Origin: Egicoccus sp. AB-alg6-2
GTDB lineage: Bacteria; Actinomycetota; Nitriliruptoria; Nitriliruptorales; Nitriliruptoraceae
NCBI RefSeq assembly: GCF_041821025.1
Contig: NZ_JBGUAY010000004.1
Span: 1-64,000 of the forward strand
Direction: 5' to 3'
Length of the DNA: 64,000 bases
The translations under genes and the position numbers were made by a program. The notes under the pieces were generated by a model, which was given only the letters and a program-made list of their open reading frames with translations, did not search any database and was not told the DNA's origin. This document shows, piece by piece, positions 32,143-39,746 of the stretch (its first letter is position 1; the number at the start of each line of letters is the position of its first letter).

Positions 32143-32990
32143 TGGCTGAGGAACGCGTGCAGAAGGTGCTGGCCGCGGCCGGCATCGCGTCGCGCCGGGC
32201 GTGCGAGGAGCTCATCGCTGCGGGCCGGGTCAGCGTCAACGGCGAGGTGGTGTCGCTCGGGGCCAAGTGCGACGCACTCGAGGACGTGATCGAGGTCGAC
32301 GGGGAGCGCGTCAGCACCGACCCGGACAAGGTCTACGTGCTGCTGAACAAGCCGCGTGGCGTGGTCACCACGGCCGACGACCCCCAGGGCCGCCCGACCG
32401 TGATGGACCTGGTGAACCTGCCGCAACGCCTGTACCCGGTCGGCCGCCTCGACCAGGACACCGAGGGGCTGCTGCTGCTCACCAACGACGGCGAACTGAC
32501 GCATCAGCTGTTGCATCCCTCGTTCGAGGTCGAGCGCACCTACGTCGCCCTGGTGCCCGGACCGGTCCGGAAGAAGGCGATGGCCCAGCTTCGCGAAGGC
32601 GTCGAACTCGACGACGGGATCGCCCGCGCCCGTCATGCCCGCGTGCTCGAGGAGGAGCACGGCCGCGCGCTGATCGAGCTGGTCATGACCGAGGGGCGCA
32701 AGCGCGAGGTCCGCCGCATGTTCGGCGCACTCGGGCTCACGGTCGAGCGCCTCGCCCGGGTCGCGTACGCCGGCGTCGAGCTCGGCGACCTGCGGCAGGG
32801 CAAGTGGCGCTTCCTGACCCAGGCCGAGATCGGCCGCCTGCACGCCGCCGTCCGGTCGGCAGATCGATCCGACGACAACTCGACTGGTCGACAAACCGCC
32901 GCACGGGACGGCCGCCGCAGCAGCCGCCGTGAACGGGACGCCCGCAGCGCCAACGCCGCACGCGCGACCCGACGCGGAGGCCAGCGATGA
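32142..32990 (+). CDS. rluB: RluB/RsuA-family pseudouridine synthase
   Basis: A 282-residue enzyme that makes pseudouridine in 23S rRNA by family. S4 domain at the N-terminus (ERVQKVLAAAGIASRRACEE, AGRVSVNG), catalytic Asp in PVGRLDQDTEGLLLLTNDGE, and TEGRKREVRRMFGALG. A basic tail of about 45 residues (RSSRRERDARSANAARATRR) follows the catalytic domain; an iteron array is embedded where this tail begins. Start and stop overlap scpB and aroH respectively, so scpA-scpB-rluB-aroH form a tight operon. Confidence 0.95.
   Translation: MAEERVQKVLAAAGIASRRACEELIAAGRVSVNGEVVSLGAKCDALEDVIEVDGERVSTDPDKVYVLLNKPRGVVTTADDPQGRPTVMDLVNLPQRLYPVGRLDQDTEGLLLLTNDGELTHQLLHPSFEVERTYVALVPGPVRKKAMAQLREGVELDDGIARARHARVLEEEHGRALIELVMTEGRKREVRRMFGALGLTVERLARVAYAGVELGDLRQGKWRFLTQAEIGRLHAAVRSADRSDDNSTGRQTAARDGRRSSRRERDARSANAARATRRGGQR
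32870..32893. repeat. Three phased iterons in the rluB tail
   Basis: Read on the minus strand the octamers are TGTCGACC, AGTCGAGT and TGTCGTCG, abutting with 8-bp phase. They code the start of the unconserved RluB tail (RSDDNSTGRQ). Placement in a dispensable coding region fits a site maintained for DNA binding. Confidence 0.6.
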
Positions 32991-33358
32991 ACGGGCAACG
33001 GGTTCGTGCGCTGCGCGGGGCGACCACGCTCGACCACGACGACCGCCAGCACCTCATCGAACGGACCCAGGAACTGATGGCGGCGGTGTTCGAGCGCAAC
33101 GGCCTGGTCGAGGAGGACCTGATCTCGATCGTGTTCACGGCCACCGACGACGTCCATGCCGCGTTCCCCGCCGAGGCGGCGCGGGAGGCGGGCATCACGC
33201 ACGTGCCGCTGCTGTGCGCCCGGGAGCTGGAGATCGACGGTGGCATCGGGCGCTGCATCCGCATCCTCGTGCACGCCTACACCGACCGGGGGGCGCGCGA
33301 ACTTCGCCACGTCTACCTCCACGAGGCCCGTCAGCTGCGCACGGACCTCCCGGAATGA
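32987..33358 (+). CDS. aroH: Chorismate mutase, AroH class
   Basis: A 123-residue monofunctional chorismate mutase of the trimeric AroH type, converting chorismate to prephenate. VRALRGATTLDHDD gives the active-site Arg near the N-terminus; VPLLCARELEIDGGIGRCIR carries the Glu and Arg of the pocket; RHVYLHEARQLRTDL supplies the Tyr and ends the barrel. Length is normal. It overlaps rluB by 4 nt and precedes tyrA by 127 nt, so chorismate-prephenate steps are clustered. Confidence 0.92.
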   Translation: MNGQRVRALRGATTLDHDDRQHLIERTQELMAAVFERNGLVEEDLISIVFTATDDVHAAFPAEAAREAGITHVPLLCARELEIDGGIGRCIRILVHAYTDRGARELRHVYLHEARQLRTDLPE

Positions 33359-33485
33359 CCGCGAACCGGCCCGGCGAGGAACGATGGACGCCCAGAACGC
33401 GGTCCCGGCCATACCGGGGCCTGGCTCACCCGGGGAACGGCCCGCAGCGGCGCACTGAGCGCGTCGTCCCAGCTCGGCCAGCCGG

Positions 33486-34625
33486 ATGAGCGCGCGCGGG
33501 AGCAGCGACGGCCCTGCCACGCCCCGCCGCGTCGCCGTCGTCGGTGGCGGCCTCGTGGGGGGCTCGGTGGCACTCGCCTGCCGCGCCGCCGGCGTCGACG
33601 AGGTCGTCCTCACCGACGCGTCGGCCGGGGTTCGCGAACGTGCGGCCGCGCGGGGACTCGCGGACCGGGTCGAGCACGACGTCGCTGCCACGGTGCACGG
33701 CGCCGAGGTCGTCTTCGTCGCCGTGCCCGCCGCCGCGGTGGCCGCCGTGGTCGAGAAGGTCGCCGAACACGCCGCCCCCGACGCCGTGATCACCGATGTG
33801 GCCAGTCTCAAGTACGACTTGACGGTCGACGTCGAGTCGAGGTTGACTGCCTCGAGCCGCGGTCCAGACCGGTTCGTCGGCGGTCACCCCATGGCTGGCT
33901 CCGAACGGAGCGGCCCCGAGGCCGCGGACGCGACCCTGTTCCAGGGGGCGACCTGGGTCCTCACGCCGACCGCCGGCACCGCGCCGCGGACGCTGCAGGC
34001 CGTCTCGGCCCTGCTGCGCCGGTTCGGCGCGCGGGTCCTCGCGCTGGGCCCGGCGCGTCACGACGAGCTGGTGGCGCTGGTCAGTCACCTGCCCCAGCTG
34101 GCGGCCAGCACGCTGGCCGACGTGGCCGGGCAGGTCGCGGAGGAGGCCGGCGAGGTCGTGCTCGCCCTCGCCGGAGGCGGGTTCCGCGACACCACCCGCG
34201 TCGCGGCGTCCGACGCCGCCCTCTGGCGCGGCATCCTGGCCGGGAACCGTGTCGCGGTCCTGGCGGCGCTCGACCGCTACCAGGACCGGCTCGCACAGGT
34301 CCGCGAGGCGCTCGAGGCCCACGACGACGACGGCCTCGAGACCGTCCTGGAGCGCGCCAGCCTGGCGCGGCGGCGCCTGGTGCCGAAGGCCGTCCACGAC
34401 GCGGTCGTCGACCTGGTCGTCGCGCTCGACGACCGGCCCGGCACCCTGGCGGTCGCGACCACCGCACTGGGCGAGGCCGGCATCAACGTCGAGGACCTGG
34501 CCATGCGCCACGCCGTCGACGGCGGCCGGGGCGCCCTGCTGGTCCGCGTGTCGGCGACCGAACGCGACCGGGCCCTCGCCGCGCTCGTCGGACAGGGGCT
34601 CGCGGCCCACGTGGAGGCCTCGTGA
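33486..34625 (+). CDS. tyrA: Prephenate dehydrogenase with ACT domain
   Basis: A 379-residue NAD(P)-dependent enzyme of tyrosine synthesis. The Rossmann motif is VAVVGGGLVGGSVALACR; the catalytic His is in GGHPMAGSERSG; the helical dimerisation domain follows; residues about 308-378 form an ACT domain (VVALDDRPGTLAVATTALGE), suggesting allosteric control by an amino acid. The 127-nt gap before it contains only a possible 24-codon frame. The stop overlaps the aroA GTG. A homoserine-dehydrogenase-like reading is excluded by the His motif. Confidence 0.93.
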   Translation: MSARGSSDGPATPRRVAVVGGGLVGGSVALACRAAGVDEVVLTDASAGVRERAAARGLADRVEHDVAATVHGAEVVFVAVPAAAVAAVVEKVAEHAAPDAVITDVASLKYDLTVDVESRLTASSRGPDRFVGGHPMAGSERSGPEAADATLFQGATWVLTPTAGTAPRTLQAVSALLRRFGARVLALGPARHDELVALVSHLPQLAASTLADVAGQVAEEAGEVVLALAGGGFRDTTRVAASDAALWRGILAGNRVAVLAALDRYQDRLAQVREALEAHDDDGLETVLERASLARRRLVPKAVHDAVVDLVVALDDRPGTLAVATTALGEAGINVEDLAMRHAVDGGRGALLVRVSATERDRALAALVGQGLAAHVEAS

Positions 34626-35938
34626 ACCAGCGCGAGATCCAGCCGCTCGAGCTCCCGCCGGACGCCGTGGTGCCGATCCCGGGCTCGAAGAGCATCACCA
34701 ACCGCGCGCTCGTCACGGCCGCCCTGGCGACGGGGACCTCGACGCTCCGGGGCGTGCTGTTCGCCGACGACACCGAGGCCATGCTCGACGCCCTGGCCCG
34801 ACTCGGTGTCGCACTCGAGGTCGACCGTTCCGCCGCCAGCGTCGTCGTGCACGGGCTCGCAGGCACGGTCCCGGCGGGCCCGGCCCACCTCGACGTCCGA
34901 CTGTCGGGCACCACGGCGCGGTTCCTGGCGCCGATGCTGGCACTCGGGCGCGGCACCTATGTGCTCGACGCGGCCCCGCCGTTCCGCGCCCGACCGATGG
35001 CGCCGCTGTTCGAGGCGCTGCGTCAGCTCGGCGTCACGGTCGACGAGCACGAACGGGCGGGCCATCTTCCCGCCAGCCTGACCTCCAGCGGCGCCCGCGG
35101 GGGGCACCTGACCGTCCCGGCGGACGGCTCGAGCCAGTTCCTCTCCGGCCTGTTGCTGAGCGGCCCGGCGATGGCGGACGGCCTGCACGTGCGCATCGCC
35201 GGCGACCTCGTGTCGCGCCCCTACGTCGCCATGACGATCGCCGTGATGGACGCATTCGGCGCGCAGGTCACCACGGACGGCGACGGAAGCGGCTTCGAAG
35301 TGGCGCCCGGGGGCTACGGCGCGGTGACCTACGGGATCGAGCCGGACGCCAGCGCGGCCTCGTACTTCCTCGCCGCCGCCGCCATCACCGGGGGACGGGT
35401 GCGTATCGAGGGACTCGGGCGCGGCGCGCTGCAGGGCGACGTCGCCTTCGCGGACGTACTGGAACGCATGGGGGCCGAGGTGCGCTGGCACCCCGACGCC
35501 GTCGAGGTTCGCGGGACCGGGACCCTGCGGGGCATCGAGGTCGACATGGCCGACATCTCGGACACGGCGCAGACGCTCGCGGCCGTGGCCGTGTTCGCCA
35601 CCTCGCCCACCCGCGTCCGCGGCATCGGGTTCATCCGTCACAAGGAGACCGACCGCGTCGGCGCCGTGGTGGCGGAGCTGCAACGGCTCGGCATCGACGC
35701 GCGCGAGGAGGCCGACGGCTTCGTCGTCCACCCCGGCACCCCCTCTCCGGGCCGGGTCCGCACCTACGACGACCACCGCATGGCGATGAGCTTCGCGCTG
35801 CTCGGGCTGCGGGTCCCCGGCATCGTCATCACCGACCCCGACTGCGTCGCCAAGACGTTTCCCGACTACTTCGCGGTCCTCGAGGGTCTCCGCCGCCAGG
35901 ACCCCGCTCCGGCCGGGGGCGCACCGACACGCGGGTAG
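34622..35938 (+). CDS. aroA: 3-phosphoshikimate 1-carboxyvinyltransferase (EPSP synthase)
   Basis: A 438-residue shikimate-pathway enzyme condensing shikimate 3-phosphate with PEP. Key segments: PGSKSITNRALVTAAL at the N-terminus, LSGTTARFLAPMLALG, the Asp/Lys region DISDTAQTLAAVAVFA and FIRHKETDRVGAVVAEL. It is coupled to tyrA by GTGA. The stop TAG is embedded in a TAGGGT hexamer that may be the cmk-der promoter. Nothing is missing. Confidence 0.96.
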   Translation: MNQREIQPLELPPDAVVPIPGSKSITNRALVTAALATGTSTLRGVLFADDTEAMLDALARLGVALEVDRSAASVVVHGLAGTVPAGPAHLDVRLSGTTARFLAPMLALGRGTYVLDAAPPFRARPMAPLFEALRQLGVTVDEHERAGHLPASLTSSGARGGHLTVPADGSSQFLSGLLLSGPAMADGLHVRIAGDLVSRPYVAMTIAVMDAFGAQVTTDGDGSGFEVAPGGYGAVTYGIEPDASAASYFLAAAAITGGRVRIEGLGRGALQGDVAFADVLERMGAEVRWHPDAVEVRGTGTLRGIEVDMADISDTAQTLAAVAVFATSPTRVRGIGFIRHKETDRVGAVVAELQRLGIDAREEADGFVVHPGTPSPGRVRTYDDHRMAMSFALLGLRVPGIVITDPDCVAKTFPDYFAVLEGLRRQDPAPAGGAPTRG

Positions 35939-35941
35939 GGT
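35936..35941 (+). promoter_or_regulatory. Putative -10 element (TAGGGT) sharing the aroA stop
   Basis: TAGGGT begins with the TAG stop codon of aroA and lies 41 nt before the cmk-der GTG. Confidence 0.35.
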
Positions 35942-35982
35942 GGCGCGGTCCGCCCCACCGCAGCTCCAGGAGTCCGGTCGCC

Positions 35983-38055
35983 GTGCCCGTCGATGCCTCG
36001 TCGAGCGTCCCGTCGTCGGACGAGCCCGTCCGGGCCGCCGGACCCGTCATCGCCATCGACGGCCCTGCCGGCTCGGGCAAGTCGTCGGTCGCCCGGCGCG
36101 TCGCCGAGCGGCTCGGGCTGCCCCATGTCGACACCGGGGCCCTCTACCGCGCGGCCACGCTCGCGGTCCTGCGCGCCGGCGTCGACCCCTCGGACGCCGA
36201 CGGGTGCGCCGAGGTGGTCGGCAGCATCACCCTGACCCGCGAGGACGACCGCACCTACCTCGACGGCGAGGACGTCGAGGACGAGATCCGCGGCGACGAG
36301 GTGACCGCCTCGGTGTCCGCGGTGTCGGCCCACGCCGAGGTGCGGGGCGCGCTGCTGCCGGCACAGCGTCGCGCCGTCGACGAGGCCGGCGGCGTGGTCG
36401 AGGGCCGCGACATCGGCTCCGAGGTCCTGCCCGACGCCGACCTCAAGGTCTTCCTGACGGCGAGTGTCGAGGAACGGGCGCGACGGCGGGGCCAACAGTC
36501 AGGGCGTGACGACCTCGACGTCCTGGCGCAAGAGATCGAGGCCCGCGACGCCGCCGACGGCGGCCGCGAGGTCTCGCCCATGGCCGTCGCCGACGACGCC
36601 TGGGTCCTCGACTCGTCCGACCTCGACGTCGACCAGGTGGTCCAGGCCGTCGTCGACCGGGTGCACGAGGTCGCCGGGCCGGCGTTGCTCGACCCCCTGG
36701 CGGCGCACCGGTCGCTGCCGCGGGTGGCGATCGTCGGGCGCCCCAACGTCGGCAAGTCCACGCTGGTCAACCGCATCCTCGGCAGCCGCGTCGCCATCGT
36801 GGAGGAGAAGCCCGGCGTCACCCGTGACCGCACCGAGCATCCCGCCGACTGGCTCGGGCGGCACTTCCTCGTCGTGGACACCGGCGGCTGGGAGCACCAG
36901 GCGGAGGGCATGGCCGCCCGCATCGTCGAGCAGGCCGAGGCCGCCGTCGCCGACGCCGACCTGGTCGTCTTCGTGGTGGACGCCACGGTCGGGGCGCTCG
37001 AGGACGACGAGCGCTACGCCCGCCTGCTGCGCCGGAGCAAGGTGCCGACGCTGCTGGTGGCGAACAAGGTCGACAACGACCGGCAGGAAGCGCTGGTCCA
37101 CGAGCTGTACGGGCTCGGGCTGGGGGCTGCACACCCGGTCTCGGCGCGCCACGGCCGCGGCGTCGGCGACCTGCTCGACGAGGTGTTGGCGGCGTTGCCG
37201 GACCTACCCACCGGACCGCCGCCCGTGTCGCAGGTGCCGCGCGTCGCCATCGTCGGCAAGCCGAACGTGGGCAAGTCGTCGCTGTTCAACCGTCTGCTGG
37301 GGGAGGAGCGCTCGATCGTCGACAGCGTCCCCCACACCACCCGCGACGCCGTCGACACCATGATCGAGGTCCCCGGCCCGCCCGGCCCGGACGGCGAGGT
37401 CCGCGGTGAGCCGTGGGTGTTCGTCGACACGGCCGGCATGCGGCGGCGCTACCGGCACGGCGAGGACACCGAGCTGTACTCGGTCGACCGCACCCGCGCC
37501 GCCATCGAGTCCGCCGACCTGGTGCTGTTCGTCGTCGACGCGTCCGAGCCGCTGGGGGAGCAGGACCAGCGGCTGGCGGCGCTGCTGCGCGAAGCGGGCC
37601 GTGGGGTCGTGCTGGTGTGCAACAAGTGGGACCTCGTCGACGAGGACCGCCGCTACGAGCTCGAGAAGGAGCTCGACCGGCTGCTGTCGTTCGCGGCCTG
37701 GGCACCCCGCGTGAACATCTCCGCCGCGAGCGGTCGTGGCATCCGCCGCCTGCTGCCGCAGCTGCGCGCCGTCTGGGTCAACTACCGGCGCCGGATCCCG
37801 ACGCGGGCGGTCAACCAGATCGTCGAGGAGGCCGTGGCGCGCCACCCGCTGCCGCGCCAGGGCAACCGCAACCTCAAGATCCGGTACGCGACCCAGGCCG
37901 AGGTCGCGCCGCCCCGCTTCATCCTGTTCGCGAACGGGCGCCTGCCCCCGTCCTACCGCCGCTACCTCGAACGCGAGCTGCGCGAGCACCACGACTTCGT
38001 CGGGGTCCCGCTGGTGATCGAGGACCGGCCCCCGGCGCCCCGCAACCGGCGCTGA
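35983..38055 (+). CDS. cmk-der: Bifunctional cytidylate kinase / GTPase Der fusion
   Basis: A 690-residue fusion with no stop or restart between domains. Residues about 22-235 are cytidylate kinase (IAIDGPAGSGKSSVARRVAE, LPHVDTGALYRAATL, VVEGRDIGSEVLPDADLKVF), which phosphorylates CMP. From residue 247 the protein is Der/EngA, a 50S assembly factor with two G domains (AIVGRPNVGKSTLVNRI and AIVGKPNVGKSSLFNRLLG; NKVD and NKWD) and a KH domain at the end (PPRFILFANG, LPPSYRRYLERELRE). GTG has AGGAG 10 nt upstream. In mycobacteria the two are separate neighbours. Such fusions are known in some actinobacteria. Confidence 0.95.
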   Translation: MPVDASSSVPSSDEPVRAAGPVIAIDGPAGSGKSSVARRVAERLGLPHVDTGALYRAATLAVLRAGVDPSDADGCAEVVGSITLTREDDRTYLDGEDVEDEIRGDEVTASVSAVSAHAEVRGALLPAQRRAVDEAGGVVEGRDIGSEVLPDADLKVFLTASVEERARRRGQQSGRDDLDVLAQEIEARDAADGGREVSPMAVADDAWVLDSSDLDVDQVVQAVVDRVHEVAGPALLDPLAAHRSLPRVAIVGRPNVGKSTLVNRILGSRVAIVEEKPGVTRDRTEHPADWLGRHFLVVDTGGWEHQAEGMAARIVEQAEAAVADADLVVFVVDATVGALEDDERYARLLRRSKVPTLLVANKVDNDRQEALVHELYGLGLGAAHPVSARHGRGVGDLLDEVLAALPDLPTGPPPVSQVPRVAIVGKPNVGKSSLFNRLLGEERSIVDSVPHTTRDAVDTMIEVPGPPGPDGEVRGEPWVFVDTAGMRRRYRHGEDTELYSVDRTRAAIESADLVLFVVDASEPLGEQDQRLAALLREAGRGVVLVCNKWDLVDEDRRYELEKELDRLLSFAAWAPRVNISAASGRGIRRLLPQLRAVWVNYRRRIPTRAVNQIVEEAVARHPLPRQGNRNLKIRYATQAEVAPPRFILFANGRLPPSYRRYLERELREHHDFVGVPLVIEDRPPAPRNRR

Positions 38056-38077
38056 CCAGCCGCGCAACCGGCGCTGA
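38041..38077 (+). repeat. Direct repeat of the der stop-codon region
   Basis: CGCAACCGGCGCTGA occurs at 38041-38055, where it codes the last four residues and stop, and again at 38063-38077, a 22-bp step. It gives a second TGA just after the first and looks like a small tandem duplication. Confidence 0.8.
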
Positions 38078-38110
38078 GCGGCGCCCGAAACGCGCGGCGG
38101 GATGACCCGG

Positions 38111-38140
38111 TTGGCCCGTCCGGTGTGCACCGGGTAGCGT
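38111..38140 (+). promoter_or_regulatory. Putative tRNA-Pro promoter
   Basis: TTGGCC (38111-38116) and TAGCGT (38135-38140) are spaced 18 nt, about 100 nt before the mature tRNA 5' end. Confidence 0.4.
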
Positions 38141-38237
38141 GCGGCCTCCGCGAGACCGGCTCGACCGGTCCGCGCTGGTGGCCGACGTCACCGTCCGTGC
38201 GCAGGTGACGGACGGAGTCTGACGCCGGGTCCTCCAC

Positions 38238-38311
38238 CGGGCTGTGGCGCAGTCAGGTAGCGCACTCGTCTGGGGGGCGAGGGGTCGCCGGTTCAAGTCC
38301 GGCCAGCCCGA
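38238..38311 (+). tRNA. tRNA-Pro (anticodon GGG)
   Basis: 74 nt. CGGGCTG pairs with CAGCCCG; the D arm is GCGC-AGTCAGGTA-GCGC; the anticodon stem CTCGT/GCGAG (one T-G pair) holds loop CTGGGGG, anticodon GGG; the T arm GCCGG-TTCAAGT-CCGGC is perfect. The discriminator is A and the CCA end is not encoded. Pro identity follows from GGG and similarity to other tRNA-Pro(GGG). Confidence 0.95.
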
Positions 38312-38381
38312 CGCATCCGCCGGGGTCCCACGTGGACCCCGGCGGTCGTGTGTCCGCGCGGGGTGGGCCGTCGCGAGGCAG

Positions 38382-38387
38382 TAGCGT
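38382..38387 (+). promoter_or_regulatory. Putative -10 element (TAGCGT) for the CDP-alcohol transferase
   Basis: TAGCGT lies 34 nt upstream of the ATG at 38422. Confidence 0.4.
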
Positions 38388-38421
38388 GTCCGGCCGGCAC
38401 ACGAGGTGGCAGGGGCCAAGG

Positions 38422-39093
38422 ATGCGGTTCTACGACCTGGGCGGTGGTGGTCAGGAGCGGCTCGCGTCGCGGCGGATCCTCACGATCCCCAACCTGCTGT
38501 CGTTCGCGCGCCTGGCGATCCTGCCGGTCGTCTACCTCGACCTGACCTCGGGCCGGTTGCTGCGGGCATTCGTGCTGCTGGTGGTGTTCACCTCCAGCGA
38601 CTGGTTCGACGGCTACCTCGCGCGGCGACTGGACCAGGTCACCGAACTCGGCAAGCTGCTGGACCCGATCAGCGACCGGATCCTGTTCGTCGTCGTCGGT
38701 GTGGCCTATGTCGTGGCCGGGCTGCTGCCGCTGTGGGTGGTGCTGGTGCTGGTCGTGCGCGACGTGCTCGTCGGCGTCGCCGGGGCGTTGCTGGTCGCCC
38801 GCGGCGGCAGGGCCCCCGACGTCACCCGACTGGGCAAGACGGCCACCTTCGGGTTGATGTGGGCCCTGCCGATGTTCCTGCTCGCGGGCATCGCCGGCGA
38901 CGGCGCGGAGGCGCCACAGCCGGTGCTGTACGCGATCGCCTGGATCCTGTTGCTCGTCAACGCCGCCCTGTACTGGATCGCCGCCATCGACTACGCCCGC
39001 ATCGTGCGCCGTCGCGCGGCCGCCGTCGCCGCCGCGACGGACCAGCCCGAGCCGTCCGAGGGGGACGGGAACCCGGGCCGTGAGCTGCGGTAG
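38422..39093 (+). CDS. CDP-alcohol phosphatidyltransferase (PgsA-like)
   Basis: A 223-residue membrane enzyme joining CDP-diacylglycerol to an alcohol. The catalytic motif DWFDGYLARRLDQVTELGKL with LDPISDR fits D-x2-DG-x2-AR-x8-G-x3-D-x3-D. Six helices are apparent, starting at TIPNLLSFARLAILPVV. ATG has CCAAGG close upstream. The acidic/Pro-rich C-terminal tail is short. Position before gcvH matches pgsA2 of M. tuberculosis as I recall it; whether the product is phosphatidylglycerol phosphate or cardiolipin cannot be told. Confidence 0.88.
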   Translation: MRFYDLGGGGQERLASRRILTIPNLLSFARLAILPVVYLDLTSGRLLRAFVLLVVFTSSDWFDGYLARRLDQVTELGKLLDPISDRILFVVVGVAYVVAGLLPLWVVLVLVVRDVLVGVAGALLVARGGRAPDVTRLGKTATFGLMWALPMFLLAGIAGDGAEAPQPVLYAIAWILLLVNAALYWIAAIDYARIVRRRAAAVAAATDQPEPSEGDGNPGRELR

Positions 39094-39102
39094 GGTGCGC
39101 GG

Positions 39103-39139
39103 GTCGGCGTCCACGCCGACACCGGGAGCACGCGCTCCC
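39103..39139 (+). terminator. Two adjacent hairpins between pgsA-like gene and gcvH
   Basis: GTCGGCGT-CC-ACGCCGAC (39103-39120) is a perfect 8-bp stem with a 2-nt loop, closely followed by GGGAGC-ACGC-GCTCCC (39124-39139). No T tract follows. They may terminate the upstream transcript or form a leader structure of gcvH; a glycine riboswitch core was not recognised. Confidence 0.45.
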
Positions 39140-39177
39140 GCGCCTTGCACCCACATCTTTGACGGGAGTGCTCTGAC

Positions 39178-39564
39178 GTGGCGGACGAGACGCCGAGCGA
39201 GCTGCGCTACACCGAGCAACACGAGTGGCTTCGCGACGACGGCGAGGTGATCGCGGTCGGCATCACCAGCTTCGCCCAGGAGCAGCTCGGTGACGTCGTC
39301 TACGTCGACCTGCCGAGCCCGGGCGCCGAGGTCGAGCAGGGCCAGGTGTTCGGCGAGGTCGAGTCGACCAAGTCGGTCTCCGATCTGTACGCGCCGGTCA
39401 GCGGCGTCGTGGTCGAGCGCAACGAGGACCTCGACGAGCGGCCCGAACTGGTCAACCTCGATCCCTACGGGCAGGGCTGGATGGTCACGATCCGCCCGGG
39501 CAACCGCGAGGAACTCGAGGGCCTGCTCGACGCCGAGGGCTACCAGCAGCTCGCCGACAGCTGA
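39178..39564 (+). CDS. gcvH: Glycine cleavage system H protein
   Basis: A 128-residue lipoyl carrier that shuttles the aminomethyl group between GcvP, GcvT and the dihydrolipoyl dehydrogenase. YTEQHEWLRDDGEVIAVGIT opens the fold; the lipoylated Lys65 is in EVESTKSVSDLYAP; the C-terminus has NPYG-type LVNLDPYGQGWMVTIR. GTG has ACGGGAG upstream. gcvP lies 5 kb downstream with regulators between; gcvT is not in the window. Confidence 0.96.
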   Translation: MADETPSELRYTEQHEWLRDDGEVIAVGITSFAQEQLGDVVYVDLPSPGAEVEQGQVFGEVESTKSVSDLYAPVSGVVVERNEDLDERPELVNLDPYGQGWMVTIRPGNREELEGLLDAEGYQQLADS

Positions 39565-39594
39565 GTCCGGCCAGGCCTCGACGCGCGGTCGAAC

Positions 39595-39620
39595 CCCGCG
39601 CCGTTTTCGGGCTGCGCGGG
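39595..39620 (+). terminator. Hairpin after gcvH
   Basis: CCCGCGC (39595-39601) pairs with GCGCGGG (39614-39620); the loop itself has CCG-TTTT-CGG. It lies 30 nt after the gcvH stop and before the TACGCT (39635) of the next gene. No T tract. Confidence 0.45.
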
Positions 39621-39746
39621 AGCGGCCGGTCGTCTACGCTGCCCGACCCGCCACGGCTCGAGGCTTGACCTCGACCTGACGGCGAGCCTGGTGGCGGCAG
39701 CGCCGCTCACCGCCCGCAGATGACCCTTTGGGTGGCAGGAGACGAC

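Noticed and set aside
33384-33458. Possible 24-codon leader peptide before tyrA
   Set aside because: It has a GAGGA upstream but no run of Tyr, Phe or Trp codons and no attenuator hairpins; a leader role cannot be supported.
36126-36133. TGTCGACA inside the cytidylate kinase gene as another iteron
   Set aside because: It is a single copy that encodes the conserved His-Val-Asp-Thr of the CMP kinase motif, so protein constraint explains it.
39103-39139. Double hairpin upstream of gcvH as a riboswitch
   Set aside because: The two stems are simple and perfectly paired with tiny loops; they look like terminator or spacer hairpins rather than an aptamer.
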